DNA from: Streptomyces sp. NBRC 109706
Lineage (GTDB): Bacteria; Actinomycetota; Actinomycetes; Streptomycetales; Streptomycetaceae
Assembly: GCF_000974485.1 (NCBI RefSeq)
Contig: NZ_BBOM01000007.1
Coordinates: 434,001 to 498,000 of the forward strand
DNA: 64,000 bases
Direction: 5' to 3'
Numbering within the stretch: the first letter of the stretch is position 1; each line of letters starts with the position of its first letter. The notes under the pieces are model-generated. The model was not told the DNA's origin and ran no database searches. It saw nothing but the letters and a program-made list of their open reading frames with translations. This document shows positions 32,992 through 42,264 of the stretch, in pieces. The translations under genes were made by a program, and so were the position numbers.

Positions 32992-33848
32992 TCAGGTTCC
33001 GTTCCCGAGTGGTCAGCCGGCCCGTCGAGCCGCCGGCGGGGGCGGTGTTGGCCGAGGTGCTGGGGCTGGCCGTTTCGCTGGGCGAGCGCCGGGTGCTGCG
33101 CGAGATCGACCTGACCGTGCGGGCCGGCGAGGTGCTGGCCCTGGTCGGGCCGAACGGCGCCGGCAAGTCCACCCTGCTGGCCGCCCTGGCGGCCGATCTG
33201 GCGCCGACCGACGGCGAGCTGTTGATCGACGGACGGCCGGCGGCCGACTGGACCGCGCGCGAACTGGCGCTGCGCCGTGCCGTGTTGCCGCAGGCCGCCA
33301 CGCTCTCCTTCCCGTTCACCGTGACCGAGGTGGTGCGGATGGGCCGGGCGCCCTGGGTGGGCACCGAGGCGGAGGACGAGGACGACGAGGCCGTCGCCGA
33401 GGCGATGGCCCTGACGGAGATACTGCCGTTCGCCGGCCGGCCGTTCGCCGCGCTCTCCGGCGGGGAGCGCGCGCGGGTCGCGCTGGCCCGGGTGTTGGCG
33501 CAGCGCACCGCGCTGCTGCTGCTCGACGAGCCGACGGCGGCGCTCGACCTGCGCCACCAGGAGCAGGTGCTGCGGATCTGCCGGGAGCGGGCGGCCGCCG
33601 GCCGTGGGGTGGTGGTGGTCCTGCACGATCTGGGGCTCGCCGCGGCCTGGGCCGACCGCACCGCTGTGCTGCACGACGGGCTGCTCGCCGCCACCGGCAC
33701 CCCCGACGAGGTGTTCACCGAGGGGCTGTTGACCGAGGTGTACCAGCACCCGGTGCGGGTGCTGGTCGATCCGGACACCGACGCCCCGCTGATCGTCCCC
33801 GAGCGCCCCGCGCGCCCCGGCCCTCCCGCGCACGACCAGCCCAGCTGA
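32988..33848 (+). CDS. hmuV: Heme ABC transporter ATP-binding protein
   Basis: A 286-residue ATPase. Walker A is GPNGAGKST near residue 53, Q-loop in LPQAATLSFPF, signature LSGGERARV, Walker B LLLLDEPTAALD and switch His in VVLHDLG. The ATG at 32988 overlaps the hmuU stop. Residues specific to HmuV, such as the TEVVRMGRAPW segment, fit a heme rather than vitamin B12 transporter. It is the last gene of the heme-import operon. Confidence 0.94.
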   Translation: MIRFRSRVVSRPVEPPAGAVLAEVLGLAVSLGERRVLREIDLTVRAGEVLALVGPNGAGKSTLLAALAADLAPTDGELLIDGRPAADWTARELALRRAVLPQAATLSFPFTVTEVVRMGRAPWVGTEAEDEDDEAVAEAMALTEILPFAGRPFAALSGGERARVALARVLAQRTALLLLDEPTAALDLRHQEQVLRICRERAAAGRGVVVVLHDLGLAAAWADRTAVLHDGLLAATGTPDEVFTEGLLTEVYQHPVRVLVDPDTDAPLIVPERPARPGPPAHDQPS

Positions 33849-34235
33849 ACGGCGGCCGGCGCGCGCTGTAGTCGGTGGAAAGTTCCGGCGAACCGCGGGC
33901 AAACAGCGGTGCGATGCCCTAGCCTTTTCTGCGGCAAGGGCGCGCACTCACGGGGAGATGAGGACGCGCCTTCGCGCTGTAGCCCGCTGTTCGCTCGTCC
34001 GCGCCATCCGTTCATCCGCTCGTCCGCTCGGTTCTCGTCCCACTCACCTCGATCGCCAGGACCCGTCGTTCGCCGGTCCTGCCCACCGGCCGGTCCCGTC
34101 GTCCGGCCGTCGTCTCGTTCGCTTCGTCCGTCTCGGTTACCTCGCTTGTTTCGGGTTGTTCCCGGTTGTTCCCGGTTGCTCGGTCTTGCCGCGCCACGGC
34201 GCTCGGCGACGTTCACATCACCGTTCGGGGGGGAT
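33849..34235 (+). promoter_or_regulatory. Long pyrimidine-rich leader before the polysaccharide locus
   Basis: This 387-bp gap has no convincing gene. A TAGCCT minus-10-like box is at 33920-33925, which would give a leader of about 300 nt. The leader is unusually rich in C and T on the plus strand, with TCCG and CTCGTCCG motifs, and a 10-bp near-tandem repeat (TCGGGTTGTT, CCCGGTTGTT, CCCGGTTGCT) at 34151-34180. A long structured leader before an initiating sugar transferase could regulate elongation, but no known riboswitch was recognised. Confidence 0.4.
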
Positions 34236-35741
34236 ATGCGCCATCCAGACATCTCACGCTCCGGAGCCGTGCGAAGACCGCGGGTCGCCGCGGGCCGCGC
34301 GGCGCTGCCGCCGGGCACGGCCCGCTGGTACGCCCCGGTGGCGCTGACCGCCGACACGCTCGGCGTCCTCGTGCCCGTCCTGCTGGTCCATCAGCTCACC
34401 GCCCAACCGCGTCCGTTGGCCTCGGCGCTGGTCGCGGCGCTGGCGTGGGTGGGGTTACGCACGGCGCGCCACCGCTATCGACGCCATGGGCTGGGCGAGA
34501 GCAGGGGGCTTCTCGCCTCGGCCCGCGACTGGCTTTCGCTGCTCGGGCTGTTGGCCGTGGCCCGGGCCCTGACCGGGGAGAGCTCGGAGGTGTCGGCCGC
34601 CGTGCTGGCGCTGGTCTGGGCCCCGTTGGTGACGGGGCTCACGGCCGCCGGGCTGCACCGGCATCTGACCGGGCAGCGCCATCAGGCCCAGGCCGTGCGC
34701 CGGGTGCTGGTGGTGGGCGAGCCGGACGCGGTCGAGCTGGTGACCGCGCGGCTGGCCGCGAGGACCGACCATGCCTATGTGGCGGTCGGCACCGTGCTGC
34801 TCGGCCCGGGCGAACTCAGCAGCGGCGTACCGCCGTTGGCCCGACTGCCGCTGGACGGGCCGACGCCGAACCCGGCCGTTCCCGATCTCATCCCGGCCGG
34901 CACCGACGGCTCCGTGGTGCTCGCCGCCGCCCGTCAGCAGTGCGCCGACCTGGTGCTGCTGGTGCCGGGCGCCCGGCTGGCCGGCGAGCGGCTGCGGCGG
35001 CTCAGCTGGTCCGTGCAGGACACCGGGCTCAGCCTGGTCGTGGCCTCGGGGCTGACCGAGGTGGCGCGCCACCGGCTGACACTGACCAGCGCGGCGGGGC
35101 TCAATCTGCTGCATGTCGCCCCGCCGCCGCGCCCCGGCACCAGAACGGCCGTCAAGGCGGCCACGGACCGGGTGGTGGCGGCCGCCGCGCTGGTGCTGCT
35201 CGCCCCGCTGCTGGCGCTGTTGGCGGTGGCCGTGCGGTGGGACTCCAAGGGGCCCGTGCTCTATCGGCAGACCCGCATCGGCCACCGGGGCACACCGTTC
35301 ACGCTGTGGAAGTTCCGCACCATGGTGCCGGACGCCGAGCGCCGCAGGCCGGCGCTCGAAGCGGCCAACGAGCACGCCGCGACACCGCTCTTCAAGATCC
35401 GCGCCGACCCCAGAATCACCCGGGTGGGCCGCCTGCTGCGCCGCACCTCGTTGGACGAACTGCCCCAGCTCGTCAATGTGGTGCGCGGCGAGATGGCGCT
35501 TGTCGGGCCCCGGCCGCCGCTGCCGGACGAGGTGGCCCGCTACAGCGCGGTCGAACTGCGGCGGCTGCGCGTCAAACCCGGGCTGACCGGGCCCTGGCAG
35601 GTCGGCGGGCGCTCCGAGCTGTCCTGGGACGAGGGCCTGGCGCTGGATCTGGCCTATACCGACAACTGGACGCTGACCGGCGATCTCGACGTGCTGGCCC
35701 GCACCGTCCGCGCGGTGGTCAACGGCCGGGGCGCCTACTGA
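34236..35741 (+). CDS. Polyprenyl glycosylphosphotransferase starting exopolysaccharide synthesis
   Basis: A 501-residue membrane enzyme that moves a sugar phosphate from a nucleotide sugar to undecaprenyl phosphate, the first step of repeat-unit assembly. The N-terminal half has several hydrophobic helices and a Rossmann-like middle domain (RRVLVVGEPDAVELV). The C-terminal sugar-transferase domain after the helix near residue 310 shows GPVLYRQTRIG, FTLWKFRTM, RRTSLDELPQLVNVV, GPRPPLPDE and KPGLTGPWQV. The ATG at 34236 is preceded by a run of seven G as ribosome site; longer frames run into the leader. It converges on fcl with 8 bp between. Confidence 0.92.
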   Translation: MRHPDISRSGAVRRPRVAAGRAALPPGTARWYAPVALTADTLGVLVPVLLVHQLTAQPRPLASALVAALAWVGLRTARHRYRRHGLGESRGLLASARDWLSLLGLLAVARALTGESSEVSAAVLALVWAPLVTGLTAAGLHRHLTGQRHQAQAVRRVLVVGEPDAVELVTARLAARTDHAYVAVGTVLLGPGELSSGVPPLARLPLDGPTPNPAVPDLIPAGTDGSVVLAAARQQCADLVLLVPGARLAGERLRRLSWSVQDTGLSLVVASGLTEVARHRLTLTSAAGLNLLHVAPPPRPGTRTAVKAATDRVVAAAALVLLAPLLALLAVAVRWDSKGPVLYRQTRIGHRGTPFTLWKFRTMVPDAERRRPALEAANEHAATPLFKIRADPRITRVGRLLRRTSLDELPQLVNVVRGEMALVGPRPPLPDEVARYSAVELRRLRVKPGLTGPWQVGGRSELSWDEGLALDLAYTDNWTLTGDLDVLARTVRAVVNGRGAY

Positions 35742-35749
35742 TGGAACGT

Positions 35750-36691
35750 TCACTCGGCGCGCCGCTCCCGCCACCAGGCGTAGGTGTCGGCGAGCCCGTC
35801 GGCCAGCGGGACGCCGGGCTCGAAGCCCAGCGCGCGCAGCCGCGATATGTCCAGCAGCTTGCGCGGGGTGCCGTCCGGTTTGCTGGTGTCCCAGCCGATC
35901 CGCCCCCGGAAGCCGACCACCGAGGCGATGGCTTCGGCCAGCTCCGCGATCGGCAGATCGACGCCACAGCCCACGTTGAGCGGCAGCTCCTCGTCGTAGG
36001 ACCGCAGCATCAGCAGGCAGGCGCGGGCCAGATCGCGGCTGTGCAGGAACTCGCGGCGCGGGGTGCCGCTGCCCCAGAGCGTCACCTCCGCCCGCCCCTC
36101 CCGTGCGGCCTCGTCCAGCCGACGCAGCAGGGCCGGCAGCACATGCGCGGTGCGCGGGTCGAAGTTGTCCCCCGGGCCGTAGAGGTTGGTGGGCATGGCG
36201 GCCACATAGGAGCGGCCGTACTGCCGGCGGTAGGAGCGCAGTTGCGATATGCCGGCGATCTTGGCCAGGGCGTAGGGCTCGTTGGTCGGCTCCAACGGGC
36301 CGGTGAGCAGCGCCTCCTCGCGGATCGGCTGGGGCGCCAGCCTCGGGTAGATACAGGAGGAGCCGAGGAACAGCAGCCGGTTGACATCCGCCGCGTGGGC
36401 GCCGGCGATGACGCTCAGCTGGATGCGGAGATTGTCCTCGATGAAGGGCACCGGCTCCGTGGCGTTGGCCATGATGCCGCCCACCCGGGCGGCGGCCAGC
36501 ACCACCGCGTCCGGCCGGGTGGCGCGCAGGAACCTCCCGGTCGCCTCGGCGTCCCGGAGATCGAGCTCGCTCCTGGTCCTGGTGATCACCTCGTGGCCGG
36601 CGCGTGTCAACTCGGCGGCGATGGCGGAGCCGGCCAACCCGCGGTGCCCGGCGACGAAGATCCGCGCGTCCGGCGGCAACAGCGTTTCCAT
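35750..36691 (-). CDS. fcl: GDP-L-fucose synthase
   Basis: Converts GDP-4-keto-6-deoxymannose to GDP-L-fucose by epimerisation and NADPH reduction. The 313-residue protein is a short-chain-dehydrogenase-type epimerase with VAGHRGLAGSA near the N-terminus, Ser in LFLGSSCIYP, the Tyr-x3-Lys pair in EPYALAKIAG, and the family YGPGDNFDP and RREFLHSRDLA segments. The ATG at 36691 has GGAGG only 1 nt upstream, so the real start may be a codon a few residues later. It is divergent from gmd, which makes its substrate, across 114 bp. Confidence 0.92.
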   Translation of the reverse strand: METLLPPDARIFVAGHRGLAGSAIAAELTRAGHEVITRTRSELDLRDAEATGRFLRATRPDAVVLAAARVGGIMANATEPVPFIEDNLRIQLSVIAGAHAADVNRLLFLGSSCIYPRLAPQPIREEALLTGPLEPTNEPYALAKIAGISQLRSYRRQYGRSYVAAMPTNLYGPGDNFDPRTAHVLPALLRRLDEAAREGRAEVTLWGSGTPRREFLHSRDLARACLLMLRSYDEELPLNVGCGVDLPIAELAEAIASVVGFRGRIGWDTSKPDGTPRKLLDISRLRALGFEPGVPLADGLADTYAWWRERRAE

Positions 36692-36805
36692 GCCTCCGGA
36701 TTGTGCCAGGCCGCACTGACAGTGCCGGGGCGGTCACAGCGGTCGACGGGACCGGCACGGCCGGTCGACACCCCGACAGAAGACCAGAACGAGGGAGGGC
36801 GCACC

Positions 36806-37819
36806 ATGCCCAAAACGGCGTTGATCAGCGGAATCACCGGTCAGGACGGCTCGTATCTGGCCGAGCTGCTGCTGGCCAAGGGGTACACGGTGCACGGCCT
36901 GTTGCGCCGCTCGTCATCGTTCAACACCGAGCGGATCGACCATATCTACCAGGGCCCACAGCACCCGGAGCGCACCCTGGTGCTGCACCACGCGGATCTG
37001 ACGGACGGCGTCGCCCTCGTCAACCTGCTGCGGGAGATCCGCCCGGACGAGATGTACAACCTGGGTGCCCAGTCGCATGTCAGGGTCTCCTTCGACGCGC
37101 CGCTGTACACCGCCGACGCCACCGGGCTCGGCACCCTGCGGCTGCTGGAGGCGGTCCGGGCCAGCGGCATCGACACCCGGCTCTACCAGGCGTCCTCGTC
37201 GGAGATGTTCGGCGCGGCGCCGCCGCCCCAGCACGAGGGCACCCCGTTCCACCCGCGCAGCCCCTACGGCTGCGCCAAGGTCTACGGCTACTGGTCGACC
37301 GTCAACTACCGCGAGGCGTACGGACTGTTCGCGGTCAACGGCATTCTCTTCAACCACGAGTCACCGCGCCGGGGCGAGACCTTTGTCACCCGCAAGATCA
37401 CCCGCGCGGTCGCGCGAATCAGGGCGGGCCTCCAGGACCGCCTCTATCTGGGCAATCTGGACGCGGTCAGGGACTGGGGCTATGCCCCGGAGTATGTCGA
37501 GGCGATGTGGCTGATGCTCCAGCGGGACACGCCGGACGACTATGTGGTGGCCACCGGAGTGGCGGCCAGCGTGCGGGACTTCCTCCACGCGGCGTTCGCG
37601 GCCGGCGGCCTGGACTGGGAGGAACACGTCCGCTTCGACCCCAAGTACGAGCGGCCGAGCGAGGTCGACGCGCTCATCGGCGACCCGGGCAAGGCGGCCG
37701 AACTCCTCGGCTGGCGGCCCAGAACCCACTGGCGGGAGCTGGCCGGGCTGATGGTCGCCGCCGATATCGAGGCGCTGGAGGCCGAGTTGAGCGGCAGCAG
37801 AGTGCGGGTCGACCGGTGA
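36806..37819 (+). CDS. gmd: GDP-mannose 4,6-dehydratase
   Basis: Makes GDP-4-keto-6-deoxy-D-mannose, the precursor of GDP-fucose and GDP-rhamnose. The 337-residue protein has the NADP site ALISGITGQDGSYLAELL, RRSSSFNTERI, QASSSEMFG with the catalytic Ser/Glu, and Tyr-x3-Lys in SPYGCAKVYGY. All family residues are present. The ATG at 36806 follows GAGGGAGGG. With fcl it supplies fucose or a related deoxysugar to the polysaccharide made by the surrounding genes. Confidence 0.96.
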   Translation: MPKTALISGITGQDGSYLAELLLAKGYTVHGLLRRSSSFNTERIDHIYQGPQHPERTLVLHHADLTDGVALVNLLREIRPDEMYNLGAQSHVRVSFDAPLYTADATGLGTLRLLEAVRASGIDTRLYQASSSEMFGAAPPPQHEGTPFHPRSPYGCAKVYGYWSTVNYREAYGLFAVNGILFNHESPRRGETFVTRKITRAVARIRAGLQDRLYLGNLDAVRDWGYAPEYVEAMWLMLQRDTPDDYVVATGVAASVRDFLHAAFAAGGLDWEEHVRFDPKYERPSEVDALIGDPGKAAELLGWRPRTHWRELAGLMVAADIEALEAELSGSRVRVDR

Positions 37820-38012
37820 CGGCCCTTCAGGAGGCGGGCCCCGGGGCGCGAAAGGCGGGGCGCACGGGGCCGAATGCGCCCTTCGCACCACCGTGCGCCG
37901 ACAACGTGCGCCCTCTTCCGACGGTCCAGCACCCGGAGATGGCGACTTCCGGGTGTCGAGTGTCAGTGCCGTGAAGGAGTATGGGGGACGTGGTTGTGAA
38001 AGGGGGACCCAG

Positions 38013-40871
38013 GTGAGTCTCAGGGGTGGTTGGCGTCGGTTGACGCGTCGTTCGCGGCCGTCGCGCATCGCGTGGTTCGCGCGCACATCGGGCCGTCGGG
38101 GAGGCGAGCCCGCCCGGCATCGCCGGCGCCGCTCGCGCCGGGCCGTGGCGGTGGGGGCCGCACTGGCGCTGGGCGCCGGCCTGTTGACGCAGGGCGCCGT
38201 CTCCGGCGGCGCCGGCGCCGTCACGCCCCCGGTCGGGATAACGGCCGACGAGCTGCCCACCTGGCAGACCAACGGCATCGTCTACGCGCTGGCCGAGTCC
38301 GACGGCGTGGTCTATGTCGGCGGCACCTTCTCCACCGTCCGGCCGCCGGGCGCCGCGTCCGGCACCCAGGAGCAGCCGGCGGTCAACTTCGTGGCGCTGG
38401 ACGCCGCCACCGGCGCGCCCGTCGCCGACTGCTCCCTGGCGTTCACGGTCGGCTCGGGCAGCGCCACGGTGCGCGCCCTGGCCGTCTCCCCCGACGGCTC
38501 CACCCTCTACGCCGGCGGCACCTTCGGCTCGGTGGCCGGCTCCGGTGCGTCGAGCGTCGCCGCGTTCGAGCTTCCCGGCTGCGCGCGCAAGCCGTTCCCG
38601 GTGGCCGCCAACGGCATCGTCCGGGCGCTCACCGCCACCGACGACACGGTCTATCTCGGCGGGGACTTCGGCCAGTTGAGCGGTCAGCCACGGGCGAAGT
38701 TCGGCGCGGTCGACCTCGCCGGCCAGGTGCTCGGCTGGCGCGCCGACGCAGACGAGGCGGGCAAGGCCGTCCGGGTCACCCCCGACGGCGAGCATGTGCT
38801 GCTCGGCGGGGACTTCTTCACCGTCAACGGCACCGGCTCGCACGCCCTCGCCGTGGTCGACGCGGCCACCGGCGCCATCGCGCACGCCTACCCGGACGGC
38901 TTTATCGACCCGCGCTCCACGGTGCAGGCCATCGAGGTGGACGACAGCGGCTTCTACACCGGCAACGAGGGCACCGGCGGCGGCGTCTTCGACGGTCGTA
39001 TCGCCCTCGATCTGGACACCTTCGAGGAACGCTGGCGGGACACCTGCCTGGGCGCCACCCAGGCCGTGGCCGTCCATCAGGAGGTCCTCTACAGCGCCCA
39101 CCACGCGCACGACTGCTCCAGCATGGGCGAGTTCCCCAACCAGGAGCGCTATCACCTCTTCGGGCAGGGGGTGGACGATCCCACGCTGCTCGGCTGGTTC
39201 CCCAACACCAACGACGGCCTCGGCGAGCAGCTGGGGCCGCGTGCCCTCGCCGTGGTCACCGACCATCCGGCGGACGAGCGGAACTTCCTCTGGGTGGGCG
39301 GCGGCTTCACCACGGTCAACGGCCAGCCGCAGTGGGGGCTGACGAGATTCGCCTCCGAGCCGGACATCGGCGCGCCCAGCGTCCCGGAGACCCATGTGGC
39401 GTCCACGGCGGCCGGGGAGGTGGAGCTGCGCTGGCGCGCCAGCGTCGATCTCGACGACAGCCTGCTCACCTACCGGGTCTACCGGGACGGCCAGAGCACA
39501 CCCGTCCACACCGTGCGGGAGTCGTCGGTGCCCTGGCGCCGCCCCCAGATCCGCTTCACCGACACGGACACCAGCCCGGGCCTGACCCACAGCTACCGCG
39601 TCACGGCCACGGACGGCGCCGGCAACACCAGCGCGCTCTCCGCGCCGGCCTCCGTGACCGTGGCCAGCGGCGAACAGCCCTATGTGGAGGAGGTGTTGGC
39701 GGACGATCCACTGCTCTACTGGCGCTTCGACGAGTCGGCGAACAACTTCGCCTCCGACACCTCGGGCAACGACTCGGGCGGCGTGCACCGGGGCGGCCCC
39801 CAGCGGGGCGCCACTCCCCCGGCGGTGCCGGGGCCTGGTGCCGCCGCCATCGGCTACGACGGCACCGACGACTACACCTACGGGGACGTCCGATACGGCG
39901 GGCTGAGCGAGTTCACCCTGGAGACCTGGTTCAACACCACGACCACCAGGGGCGGCAAGCTGATCGGCCTCGGCGACCGCACGCTCCAGCTCAGCGCCAA
40001 CCGGGACAACAACATCTATCTGCTCAACGACGGCCGGGTGGCCTTCGGCGTCTATGACGGCCGCTACCACACCGTGATCAGCCAGAACAGCTACAACGAC
40101 GGCGACTGGCACCATGCGGCGGCCTCCGTCGGACCGGCCGGGATGCGGCTCTATCTGGACGGCGAGCAGGTCGCGGTGAACACCTCGATCACCGCCAGCC
40201 GCGAGGTCCAGGGATACTGGCGCACCGGCGGCGACAGCCTGCAGAGCTGGCCCAACCGCCCCAGCAGCGACTTCTACCAGGGCCTGTTGGACGAGACGGC
40301 CGTCTACGCCCCGCAGCTGCCGGCCGCCAGGATCGCCGCGCACTACGCGGCGGCCTCCCAGCCAACCGACACCCTCACCCAGCTCACCCCGGACGCCGAC
40401 ACCTATGTCAACGGCGCCGCGGCCAACGCCAACCACGGCACCCACCAACAGCTCGCCGTGCGCGGCTCCAGCCCCTACGAGAGCTATCTCTCCTTCACCC
40501 TGCCGGACGCGCCGGCCGGGACGGTGCTCAAGAACGCGGCGCTGCGCGTGCGGGTCAGCGACGACGCGGCGGCCGGCTCGGCCGACGACTTCACCGTGCG
40601 GCGCACCGTCGGGGCCTGGTCGGAGGCCGAGACCACCTGGGCCAGCCGGCCGGCCCTGGCGGACGAGGTGCTGGGCACGCTCAGCGCCCCGGAAGCCGTG
40701 GGCGGCTCCTATACGGCGTCGCTCGACACCGAGGAGATAGCCGACGCCCTCGGCCAGGAGCTGAGCCTCGCGCTCACCGGCGAGGGCACGGACAGTCTGT
40801 GGCTCCGCGCCCGGGAGAGCCAACAGACGGCCGCGCGACCCCAGTTGTTGCTGACCTTTGGAGCGCCCTGA
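38013..40871 (+). CDS. Large secreted protein: propeller-like repeats, FN3-like, LamG and DNRLRE domains
   Basis: A 952-residue secreted protein of unknown role. After a long basic N-terminus with a run of arginines and a hydrophobic segment, residues 75-450 hold repeats of the type VYVGGTFSTV, LYAGGTFGSV, VYLGGDFGQL and VLLGGDFFTV that look like beta-propeller blades. A fibronectin-III-like domain follows (about 455-550), then a concanavalin-like LamG domain (about 560-790, LYWRFDES to YAPQLPAARIAAHYAA), then a DNRLRE-type beta domain to the end. No catalytic motif is seen. The GTG at 38013 after AAAGGGGG is chosen over a longer frame. It probably binds or scaffolds surface polysaccharide. 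Confidence 0.8.
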   Translation: MSLRGGWRRLTRRSRPSRIAWFARTSGRRGGEPARHRRRRSRRAVAVGAALALGAGLLTQGAVSGGAGAVTPPVGITADELPTWQTNGIVYALAESDGVVYVGGTFSTVRPPGAASGTQEQPAVNFVALDAATGAPVADCSLAFTVGSGSATVRALAVSPDGSTLYAGGTFGSVAGSGASSVAAFELPGCARKPFPVAANGIVRALTATDDTVYLGGDFGQLSGQPRAKFGAVDLAGQVLGWRADADEAGKAVRVTPDGEHVLLGGDFFTVNGTGSHALAVVDAATGAIAHAYPDGFIDPRSTVQAIEVDDSGFYTGNEGTGGGVFDGRIALDLDTFEERWRDTCLGATQAVAVHQEVLYSAHHAHDCSSMGEFPNQERYHLFGQGVDDPTLLGWFPNTNDGLGEQLGPRALAVVTDHPADERNFLWVGGGFTTVNGQPQWGLTRFASEPDIGAPSVPETHVASTAAGEVELRWRASVDLDDSLLTYRVYRDGQSTPVHTVRESSVPWRRPQIRFTDTDTSPGLTHSYRVTATDGAGNTSALSAPASVTVASGEQPYVEEVLADDPLLYWRFDESANNFASDTSGNDSGGVHRGGPQRGATPPAVPGPGAAAIGYDGTDDYTYGDVRYGGLSEFTLETWFNTTTTRGGKLIGLGDRTLQLSANRDNNIYLLNDGRVAFGVYDGRYHTVISQNSYNDGDWHHAAASVGPAGMRLYLDGEQVAVNTSITASREVQGYWRTGGDSLQSWPNRPSSDFYQGLLDETAVYAPQLPAARIAAHYAAASQPTDTLTQLTPDADTYVNGAAANANHGTHQQLAVRGSSPYESYLSFTLPDAPAGTVLKNAALRVRVSDDAAAGSADDFTVRRTVGAWSEAETTWASRPALADEVLGTLSAPEAVGGSYTASLDTEEIADALGQELSLALTGEGTDSLWLRARESQQTAARPQLLLTFGAP

Positions 40872-41368
40872 TGAAGGCCAGGACGCACGGCGGGCGCCGC
40901 CGCGCCCTGCTGCCGGTGGCGGCGCTGCTGCTCGCGGCGCTGACCGCCTGCGGTGGCTCGTCGGACGACGCCTCGGTTGACGAAGTCCCGGCCGGGGACG
41001 CCTCGGCCGGGGCGAGCGAGGCCACCGCCTCGCCGCCGGACGACGCCGACTCCGATCGGCGGCCGGACGGCGTGGACGGCGTGGATGGCGTGGATGGCCT
41101 GCCGGAGGCGACTCTCCCGGCGGACGAAATAGCGCCGCCCGAGGGCGAGTTCACCGAGGAGCAGAGCGACTACCTCGCCGAGCGGGTGCCCGTAGGGGTC
41201 GATCCAGGCGCCATCCTGGATCTGGGCATGGAGGCATGCGATCGCCTCGGCTATCTCTCCCGCCACGATCCGGCCGCCGCCGCGCCCGCCGTCGAGGCCG
41301 GCGAGATCCCGGGGGCCGAGGGCGCCGTCGAACATCTCTGCCCCGAGCACGCCGAGTTGCTGCCCTGA
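40871..41368 (+). CDS. Small secreted lipoprotein
   Basis: A 165-residue lipoprotein with a basic N-terminus, hydrophobic stretch and LTAC lipobox near residue 26. A low-complexity Ser/Asp/Ala linker includes a GVDGVDGVDG repeat coded by a 9-bp DNA repeat (41075-41100). The C-terminal domain of about 70 residues has two cysteines (EACDRLGY and EHLCPEH) that may form a disulfide. No family is recognised. Its ATG overlaps the stop of the LamG protein (TGATG), so the two are translationally coupled and probably work together at the cell surface. Confidence 0.78.
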   Translation: MKARTHGGRRRALLPVAALLLAALTACGGSSDDASVDEVPAGDASAGASEATASPPDDADSDRRPDGVDGVDGVDGLPEATLPADEIAPPEGEFTEEQSDYLAERVPVGVDPGAILDLGMEACDRLGYLSRHDPAAAAPAVEAGEIPGAEGAVEHLCPEHAELLP

Positions 41369-41421
41369 CCCGCCCGAGCCGCCCGAGCCCGCCCGAGCCA
41401 CCGAGTTCAGCTAGGAGAAGC

Positions 41422-42264
41422 GTGACCCGACTACCGATAGCGGTCGTGATCCCCACCAAGAACGAGGCGGCCAATATCGTCTCCACGGTGCGCTCCGTCA
41501 TAGGCCACTTCACGGCCGTGATCGTGGTGGACTCCGACAGCGAGGACGACACCAGGGCGCTGGCCAAGGCGGAGGGCGCCGAGGTCATCTCCTATACCTG
41601 GGACGGGCGTTACCCGAAGAAGAAGCAGTGGTGCCTGAACCGGGTGCGGACCGACATCGACTGGGTGCTCTTCCTGGACGGCGACGAGACGCCCAGCGGT
41701 GAGCTGCTGGCCGAACTGCGCCGGATCTTCCTGGCGGGTCGTGGGGTGCGCCCGGCCGCCTTCGACATCCCGCTCGGGTACTGGTTCGCCGGCCGCCGGC
41801 TGCGACACGGCCACACCATCGTCAAACGCGCGCTGCTCGACCGCACCCGCGCCCGTTTCCCCGAGCCGGCCGATCTGGACGCGCCCGGCATGGGCGAACA
41901 GGAGGGCCACTACCAGCCGTTGGCCGATCCGGTCCATCGGCTGCGGGCCACCATCGAGCACAACGACCTGGATCCGGTCCGCACCTGGTTCGAACGGCAC
42001 AACCGCTACTCGGACTGGGAGGCGTGGCTGGAGCGGCACCCCGAGGTGCGGGAGGAGATCAGGGTCGCCAAGACCCGACAGGGCCAGCTGTTCCACCGGG
42101 CCCCGCTGAAGCCGCTGGTCTCCTTCGGCTACGCCTACTTCTACCGCCGAGGCTTCCTCGACGGCCGCGCCGGCCTCGACTACGCCCTGGCGATGAGCTT
42201 CTACCGCTGGCAGATCGGCCTCAAAACCCGCGAACTGAACGATGCCGCCGAGCGGCTGTCTTGA
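41422..42264 (+). CDS. Glycosyltransferase family 2
   Basis: A 280-residue cytoplasmic GT-A glycosyltransferase. The N-terminal VVIPTKNEAANI, the nucleotide-binding DSDSEDDT, and the metal-binding LDGDE are present, with a late HNRYSDWEAWL segment and two amphipathic helices near the end suggesting membrane contact. It resembles the WaaE/KdtX group that add sugars to lipid-linked chains. The GTG at 41422 follows TAGGAG. The last codons and stop lie inside the first copy of a repeat that recurs downstream. It belongs to the polysaccharide locus. Confidence 0.88.
   Translation: MTRLPIAVVIPTKNEAANIVSTVRSVIGHFTAVIVVDSDSEDDTRALAKAEGAEVISYTWDGRYPKKKQWCLNRVRTDIDWVLFLDGDETPSGELLAELRRIFLAGRGVRPAAFDIPLGYWFAGRRLRHGHTIVKRALLDRTRARFPEPADLDAPGMGEQEGHYQPLADPVHRLRATIEHNDLDPVRTWFERHNRYSDWEAWLERHPEVREEIRVAKTRQGQLFHRAPLKPLVSFGYAYFYRRGFLDGRAGLDYALAMSFYRWQIGLKTRELNDAAERLS

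Noticed and set aside
34012..34197. A 61-codon minus-strand frame in the polysaccharide leader
   Set aside because: The translation is Arg/Thr/Glu-rich without family similarity and arises from the pyrimidine bias of the region; no ribosome site was seen.
34166..36758. Very long open frames on both strands over the sugar-transferase/fcl/gmd region
   Set aside because: They are high-GC shadow frames; the recognised sugar transferase, fcl and gmd proteins occupy this DNA in other frames. Only the end of the long plus frame (from 36806) is real, as gmd.
37827..40823. A 998-codon minus-strand frame opposite the LamG protein
   Set aside because: Its composition is Gly/Arg/Val/Ala-rich with no recognisable domain, while the plus strand codes for a clear multi-domain secreted protein with a good ribosome site.
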